Of a stretch of 8,342 nucleotides of DNA, positions 4,964-8,342 are shown one piece after another. Numbering within the stretch: position 1 is the first letter of the stretch; each line of letters opens with the position of its first letter. The position numbers and the translations under genes are program-made. Origin of the DNA: Acidobacteriota bacterium (GTDB lineage: Bacteria; Acidobacteriota; Vicinamibacteria; Vicinamibacterales; 2-12-FULL-66-21); the NCBI GenBank assembly GCA_020200195.1, contig JAIVJE010000338.1, forward strand, positions 1 to 8,342, read 5' to 3'. Below the pieces are notes generated by a model, which saw only the letters and a program-made list of their open reading frames with translations, was not told where the DNA came from and did no database searches.

Positions 4964-6358
4964 CTATTGGCCCCGTCGTCCGCGGATTCGCGTCTTTTTC
5001 ATGAACCCATCGTAGTGCCGCATGATGAGCTGCGACTCGACCTGCTGGACGGTATCCATCGCGACGCCGACGATGATGAGCAGCGACGTGCCGCCGAAGT
5101 AGAACGACACGCCGAGCCCCTCGGTGACCCACCGGGGCAGGAACGCATCGAGGCGTTCGCCGATGAAGGGAATCGGCGCGACCTTGAACCCGCTGATCAG
5201 GAACATCGGCAGGATCGCGACGAGCGCGAGGTACAACGCGCCCGCCAACGTGATGCGTGTCAGGATCGTGTCGATGTACTCCGCCGTCCGTTTGCCGGGA
5301 CGGATGCCCGGGATGAACCCGCCGTACTTCCGCATGTTCTCCGCGACGTCATCCGGATTGAAGATGATGGCCGTGTAGAAGTAGCAGAAGAAGATGATGC
5401 CGGCCACGTACATCAGGTTGTGCAGCGGCATGCCGTAGGCGAGCTGGTCCGCGGCGCGCCGTAACCAGCTGCCTTCCGGGAAGATCGTCATCAATGTCGC
5501 CGGAAACGCCAGAATCGATGACGCGAAGATGACGGGAATAACGCCGCCCGTGTTCACCTTCAGCGGAATATGCGTACTCGACCCGCCATACATCCGTCGC
5601 CCGACGACGCGCTTGGCGTACTGCACGGTGACGCGCCGGTGTCCGCGCTCGACGAAGACGATCGCGCCGATCACCGCCACCATCACTGCCACCAGCAGGA
5701 TCAGGACGAACAGACTGATCTGGCCCGTGCGCATCTGATCGAGGGTGGTGATGACCGCGGTCGGTAATCCGACCACGATGCCGGCGAAAATGATGAGCGA
5801 CATGCCATTGCCGATGCCCCGCTCGGTGATCTGTTCGCCGAGCCACATCACGAACACGGACCCGGTGGTCAGCGTCAGCACGGTCATCAGCCGGAACGAC
5901 CAGCCCGGGTCGTAGACGAGTGGCAGGCCTCCGGCGATGTTCGTGTTGCGCTCGAGAAAGTACGCGATGCCAAGCGCCTGGACCACGCTGAGGAGGATCG
6001 TTCCATACCGCGTGTACTGCGTGATCTTCCGCCGTCCCAGCTCGCCTTCCTTCGACAACCGCTCGAGGTACGGCCACACCACGGTGAGCAACTGCAGGAT
6101 GATCGACGCGCTGATATACGGCATGATGCCGAGCGCGAAGATCGTCATCTGCGAGAGGTTCTGCCCGGAGAACATGTCGTAGAGCCCGAACATCGTGTTC
6201 TTGGCCTGTTCGGCGAGCAGCGCCAGCGCCTCGGGATTGATGCCCGGCGTCGGGATATGGCTGCCCACGCGATACACCGCCAGCAGCCCGAGCGTGAAGA
6301 GCACACGCTTCCTGAGTTCGGGGACGGCGAAGATGTTCTTGACGCTGTCTGCGAGCAT
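4964..6358 (-). CDS. secY: Preprotein translocase subunit SecY
   Basis: SecY is the ten-helix membrane channel of the Sec translocon, working with SecE, SecG and SecA. From ATG 6356-6358 the protein has 464 residues, beginning MLADSVKNIFAVPELRKRVL. Visible landmarks are the TM1/plug entrance region (VGSHIPTPGINPEAL), TM2 FALGIMPYISASIILQLL, the conserved ITERGIGNGMSLIIFAGI (178-194), KVNTGGVIPVIFASSIL (267-283), the cytosolic C5 loop GGFIPGIRPGKRT (346-358) that contacts SecA and ribosome, and TM10 GGTSLLIIVGVAMDTVQQVE. Between TM9 and TM10 a loop of roughly 25-30 residues (about 388-418, FIGERLDAFLPRWVTEG) is longer than in Bacillus SecY. The open frame extends upstream to 6439 but that would overlap rplO by 74 bp; TAAGGG just before 6358 supports the internal ATG. 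Confidence 0.97.
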   Translation of the reverse strand: MLADSVKNIFAVPELRKRVLFTLGLLAVYRVGSHIPTPGINPEALALLAEQAKNTMFGLYDMFSGQNLSQMTIFALGIMPYISASIILQLLTVVWPYLERLSKEGELGRRKITQYTRYGTILLSVVQALGIAYFLERNTNIAGGLPLVYDPGWSFRLMTVLTLTTGSVFVMWLGEQITERGIGNGMSLIIFAGIVVGLPTAVITTLDQMRTGQISLFVLILLVAVMVAVIGAIVFVERGHRRVTVQYAKRVVGRRMYGGSSTHIPLKVNTGGVIPVIFASSILAFPATLMTIFPEGSWLRRAADQLAYGMPLHNLMYVAGIIFFCYFYTAIIFNPDDVAENMRKYGGFIPGIRPGKRTAEYIDTILTRITLAGALYLALVAILPMFLISGFKVAPIPFIGERLDAFLPRWVTEGLGVSFYFGGTSLLIIVGVAMDTVQQVESQLIMRHYDGFMKKTRIRGRRGQ

Positions 6359-6362
6359 AAAA

Positions 6363-6368
6363 CCCTTA
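6363..6368 (-). promoter_or_regulatory. secY ribosome binding site overlapping the rplO stop codon
   Basis: TAAGGG on the minus strand contains the rplO TAA stop (6366-6368) and an AAGGG Shine-Dalgarno 4 nt before the secY ATG. A ribosome finishing L15 thus uncovers the secY start. This site rules out the longer secY frame. Confidence 0.75.
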
Positions 6369-6809
6369 CGAAAGTACTTCCGCCGTGCCGCCGGCGGCCG
6401 CAATCTTCTCGGCGGCCTTACCGCTGAACTTGTGCGCACGCACCGTGAGCGCTTTGCCCACGTCGCCGCGCGCGAGCACCTTCACGCGCCCCTTGCGGCC
6501 AACGAGACCCCGCTCACGCATCAGCTCCGGAGTAATGTCGATGCCGGTGTCGAAGCGCTCCGCCAGGGTGTCGAGATTCACCACCTCGAACTCCTCGCGG
6601 AACGGGTTGTGGAAGCCGCGCTTCGGGACGCGCCGATGCAGCGGCATCTGACCGCCCTCGAACCCACGCTTGTGCGTGAAGCCGGAACGGGACTTCGCGC
6701 CCTTGTGGCCACGGCCCGCGGTCTTGCCGTTGCCCGACCCCTGGCCACGGCCGATGCGCTTCTTGGCGTGCTTCGCGCCCTTCGGAGGACGCAGGTTCGA
6801 AAGACTCAT
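6366..6809 (-). CDS. rplO: 50S ribosomal protein L15
   Basis: L15 is a late-assembling large-subunit protein whose long N-terminal tail penetrates 23S rRNA. The 147 residues fit the family length. The N-terminus is MSLSNLRPPKGAKHAKKRIGRGQGSG, followed by the Gly/Lys/Arg-rich GKTAGRGHKGAKSRSG, then GFEGGQMPLHRRVPKRGF, which is diagnostic. The C-terminal globular part ends with KFSGKAAEKIAAAGGTAEVL. ATG 6807-6809 overlaps the rpmD TGA by 4 bp (ATGA). GGAG (6818-6821), inside rpmD, lies 8 nt upstream. The rpmD-rplO-secY order is that of the spc operon. Confidence 0.98.
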   Translation of the reverse strand: MSLSNLRPPKGAKHAKKRIGRGQGSGNGKTAGRGHKGAKSRSGFTHKRGFEGGQMPLHRRVPKRGFHNPFREEFEVVNLDTLAERFDTGIDITPELMRERGLVGRKGRVKVLARGDVGKALTVRAHKFSGKAAEKIAAAGGTAEVLS

Positions 6810-7036
6810 GATGCCTGCTCCACGGTCACGAGGTGACGGACTTTCAGAATCATGCCGCGCGTCGCCGGCGTGTCGGAGAGCTCCACGGAGTGACCGATGC
6901 GCCGCAGCCCGATACCCTCGACGACCTTCGCCTGGTCCTTGTTGAACCCGATCGTGCTCTTCACGAGGGTGATTTTGAGCCGTGCGTCGGCCGGCGCCTT
7001 GGCACTCTTGGCCTTTTTCGTCTGTGTCTTCGCCAT
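6806..7036 (-). CDS. rpmD: 50S ribosomal protein L30 with N-terminal extension
   Basis: L30 is a small large-subunit protein. The core LKITLVKSTIGFNKDQAKVVEGIGLRRIGHSVEL, followed by TPATRGMILKVRHLVTVEQ, is canonical for the short bacterial form of about 60 residues. Here 76 residues are read from ATG 7034-7036, adding a 16-residue basic/Ala-rich leader, MAKTQTKKAKSAKAPADAR. No other ATG, GTG or TTG lies between this ATG and the core. The only purine-rich site, AAGGA, is 1 nt before the ATG, too close for normal use, so initiation probably depends on coupling to rpsE 22 bp upstream. The frame stays open upstream to 7144 but that would overlap rpsE and encode nothing L30-like. Confidence 0.95.
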   Translation of the reverse strand: MAKTQTKKAKSAKAPADARLKITLVKSTIGFNKDQAKVVEGIGLRRIGHSVELSDTPATRGMILKVRHLVTVEQAS

Positions 7037-7058
7037 GTCCTTCGGTCGGCGGCGCGCG

Positions 7059-7577
7059 TCAGCGCGTCGCGGCGACCTCCTCCTCTTCCTTGCCGAGCAG
7101 CCTGCGCACGGCGCGAGGATCGCGGAGCGACGCCAGGCCGGCAAACGTTGCGCGCACGACGTTGTGCGAGTTCGCCGAACCGAGCGACTTCGTCAGCACG
7201 TTCTGGATGCCCGCCGACTCGACCACCGCACGCACCGCGCCGCCGGCGATGATGCCCGTGCCGTCCGGCGCAGGCTTCAGCAGGACCTGGCCTGCCCCGA
7301 AGCACCCGAGCACCGGGTGCGGCACGGTCGTGCCCTGCAGCGGCACGCGGATGAGCGACTTCTTGGCGGCCTCGATCCCTTTCTTGATAGCGGAGGGGAC
7401 CTCCTTCGCCTTGCCCACTCCGAATCCGACGACGCCGTGGCCATCACCGACCACCACCAGCGCACTGAAGCTGAGGTTCTTGCCGCCCTTGACGACCTTG
7501 GTGACGCGGCTGATGTTGACCACGGTGTCCTTCAGATCCAGCTGCGACGCGTCGATTTTCTCTCGTGTTTCAATCAT
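7059..7577 (-). CDS. rpsE: 30S ribosomal protein S5
   Basis: S5 contributes to the mRNA entry channel helicase and to decoding accuracy in the 30S body. The 172 residues show the N-terminal dsRNA-binding-like domain (about 14-78) with KVVKGGKNLSFSALVVVGDG and VGFGVGKAKEVPSAIKKG. The C-terminal domain has GAGQVLLKPAPDGTGIIAGG and AVVESAGIQNVLTKSLGSAN. Length and motifs are ordinary. A short acidic/basic tail (KEEEEVAATR) ends the protein. ATG 7575-7577 has no clear Shine-Dalgarno: the nearest upstream sequence is GGGCG, then the CAGCTTT repeat array that fills the gap to rplR. Confidence 0.98.
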   Translation of the reverse strand: MIETREKIDASQLDLKDTVVNISRVTKVVKGGKNLSFSALVVVGDGHGVVGFGVGKAKEVPSAIKKGIEAAKKSLIRVPLQGTTVPHPVLGCFGAGQVLLKPAPDGTGIIAGGAVRAVVESAGIQNVLTKSLGSANSHNVVRATFAGLASLRDPRAVRRLLGKEEEEVAATR

Positions 7578-7591
7578 GATTTTGTAGCGCC

Positions 7592-7664
7592 CAGCTTTCA
7601 GCTTTCAGCTTCACTATGTTCGTTTCCGGGCTGATAGCTGACTGCTGATAGCTGACAGCTTCCT
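7592..7664. repeat. Heptamer repeats in inverted arrangement between rplR and rpsE
   Basis: On the plus strand three heptamers CAGCTTT, CAGCTTT, CAGCTTC (7592-7612) face four heptamers GCTGATA, GCTGACT, GCTGATA, GCTGACA (7630-7657) plus GCTTCCT, which includes the rplR stop. Both sides keep an exact 7-nt period and are mutually complementary. Arm 7592-7610 can pair with 7636-7654 at 16 of 19 positions around a 25-nt loop. No U-run follows in the transcript, so it is not an intrinsic terminator. Confidence 0.85.
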
Positions 7665-8037
7665 AGAATTCCAACCCCGCTTCGCGTGCCGCCTCGGCGA
7701 CTGCCCGGATCCGCCCGTGATACAGGAACCCGCCGCGGTCGAACACGACCCGCTTGATCCCCTTGGCGATGAGTCGTTCGGCGATCGTCTTGCCCAACGC
7801 CTGGGCGCCCGCCTTGTTGCCCGGCCGCGCGCCGCCGGTGAGCGTCCCTCTGACCGCAGGCTCCGTGCTCGCCGCCGACGCGATCGTCGTCCCCGTCATG
7901 TCGTCGATCACCTGCGCGTAGATGTGCGACACGCTGCGGAACACACGCAGCCGCGGCCGCTCGGCGGTGCCGGCGATCCGTTTGCGCTGGCGAAGCGCGA
8001 TCCGCGTGCGCCTGTCTTTCGTCGTATTGATCTTCAT
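7663..8037 (-). CDS. rplR: 50S ribosomal protein L18
   Basis: L18 binds 5S rRNA with L5 and anchors it to the central protuberance. The 124 residues (family about 117-122) start MKINTTKDRRTRIALRQRKR. They continue with the conserved ERPRLRVFRSVSHIYAQVIDD, then a loop with GGARPGNKAGAQALGKTIAERLIAKGI, and end KRVVFDRGGFLYHGRIRAVAEAAREAGLEF, which is diagnostic. ATG 8035-8037 follows the repeat-filled gap after rplF. The immediate upstream sequence (GAGAGCTGAAAGCG) is part of the heptamer array and offers only a poor Shine-Dalgarno. The order rplF-rplR-rpsE-rpmD-rplO is the standard spc order. Confidence 0.98.
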   Translation of the reverse strand: MKINTTKDRRTRIALRQRKRIAGTAERPRLRVFRSVSHIYAQVIDDMTGTTIASAASTEPAVRGTLTGGARPGNKAGAQALGKTIAERLIAKGIKRVVFDRGGFLYHGRIRAVAEAAREAGLEF

Positions 8038-8040
8038 CGC

Positions 8041-8102
8041 TTTCAGCTCTCAGCTCTCAGCCATCAGATCCCAGCGGCACCGCTGAGAGCTGACGGCTGA
8101 TC
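8041..8102. repeat. Heptamer repeats between rplF and rplR
   Basis: On the plus strand CAGCTCT, CAGCTCT, CAGCCAT, CAGATCC and CAGCGGC run from 8044 to 8078 with exact 7-nt period. They are followed by the complementary series GCTGAGA, GCTGACG, GCTGATC (8082-8102). The CAGC/GCTG core is shared with the rplR-rpsE gap, but the other positions differ. The array occupies nearly the whole 66-bp spacer. Confidence 0.85.
8057..8100 (-). other. Long hairpin between rplF and rplR
   Basis: Arms 8057-8077 and 8080-8100 (21 nt each) are inverted repeats separated by 2 nt. As RNA from the minus strand they give 18 Watson-Crick pairs, 2 G-U pairs and one mismatch; the apex must open slightly because the spacer is only 2 nt. 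The hairpin begins 3 nt after the rplF stop codon and is followed by purine-rich repeat rather than U residues. It may stabilise, process or attenuate the mRNA; its role is not known. Confidence 0.7.
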
Positions 8103-8103
8103 G

Positions 8104-8342
8104 CTACTTCGCTCCCGTCTTCCCCGCCTTCTTCTTCAACACTTCGCCGGTGTAACGGACGCCCTTCTGCTTGTACGGGTCGGGCTTGCGCAGGCGGCGG
8201 ATGTTCGCGGCGACCTGGCCGACCTGCTGCCGGTCGATACCGGTCACGGTAATGTGCGTCTGCTTGTCGACGGCAATATCGATCCCCGCGGGAATATCGA
8301 ACACGACGGCATGTGAATACCCGAGCGCGAACACGACCTGCT
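8104..8342 (-). CDS. rplF: 50S ribosomal protein L6 (C-terminal part; start outside window)
   Basis: L6 lies at the base of the L7/L12 stalk near the sarcin-ricin loop. Only the last 78 complete codons are visible. They begin in the region of LGYSHAVVFDIPAGIDIAVDKQTHITVTG, then IDRQQVGQVAANIRRLRKPDPYKQKGVRYTGEV, which is the hallmark C-terminal motif of L6, and a basic tail KKKAGKTGAK before TAG. The reading frame is open to the window edge, so the 5' end lies beyond base 8342. Its position before rplR is canonical. Confidence 0.97.
   Translation of the reverse strand, partial: QVVFALGYSHAVVFDIPAGIDIAVDKQTHITVTGIDRQQVGQVAANIRRLRKPDPYKQKGVRYTGEVLKKKAGKTGAK

Noticed and set aside
4457..5464. 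A 335-codon plus-strand open frame opposite adk and secY
   Set aside because: Same reasoning: low-complexity shadow composition, antisense to two well-conserved genes, no motif.
6359..6439. Upstream extension of the secY frame (27 residues)
   Set aside because: It overlaps the conserved C-terminus of L15, is Arg/Pro-rich without SecY similarity, and a good ribosome binding site exists for the ATG at 6358.
7037..7144. Upstream extension of the rpmD frame (36 residues)
   Set aside because: It overlaps the end of rpsE, is Arg-rich shadow sequence, and has no L30 similarity.
8057..8100. Intrinsic terminator after rplF
   Set aside because: The stem is strong but no U-tract follows and the next spc genes continue directly.
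7592..8102. CRISPR-like array
   Set aside because: Units are 7 nt, contiguous, without spacers, and are interrupted by the rplR gene.

Overview
The window is a contiguous piece of the spc-alpha ribosomal protein superoperon, read entirely on the minus strand. From the right edge leftwards in transcription order it holds: rplF (3' part only), rplR, rpsE, rpmD, rplO, secY, adk, map, infA, rpmJ, rpsM, rpsK, rpsD, rpoA and rplQ (open at the left edge). All 15 genes are recognisable from their protein sequence. No tRNA, rRNA, mobile element or CRISPR array was seen, and no plus-strand gene is credible.

The DNA is GC-rich. Adk, map and infA lie between secY and rpmJ, and rpsD lies between rpsK and rpoA. 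Together with the SecY loop sequences and the RpoA start (MLWKGFQRPKRLEFE), this suggests Acidobacteriota, perhaps Vicinamibacteria. That placement is an inference from recalled family resemblance, not from a search.

The genes work as one expression unit. They supply large- and small-subunit ribosomal proteins, the RNA polymerase alpha subunit, the SecYEG channel core, initiation factor IF-1, adenylate kinase and methionine aminopeptidase. Coupling is tight at most junctions: 4-bp stop/start overlaps at rpmD/rplO and adk/map, gaps of 1-27 bp elsewhere, and ribosome binding sites placed inside the previous gene or its stop codon.

The most unusual part is in the four wider gaps (66-109 bp): rplF-rplR, rplR-rpsE, rpmJ-rpsM and rpoA-rplQ. 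Each is largely built of degenerate tandem repeats with a 7-nt period. The unit differs between gaps: CAGCTNT/GCTGANN, CAGCTTT/GCTGANN, TCCCTTG plus CAGGAGN, and TTGGGCN. In three gaps the repeats form inverted pairs able to fold into hairpins. In two gaps they also make canonical G-quadruplex motifs, one on the mRNA strand and one on the template strand. None is followed by a U-run, so they do not look like intrinsic terminators.

Smaller oddities are a divergent IF-1, an adenylate kinase with a short four-cysteine LID, and terminal extensions on L17, S11 and L30. There is no gene-free stretch longer than 110 bp.
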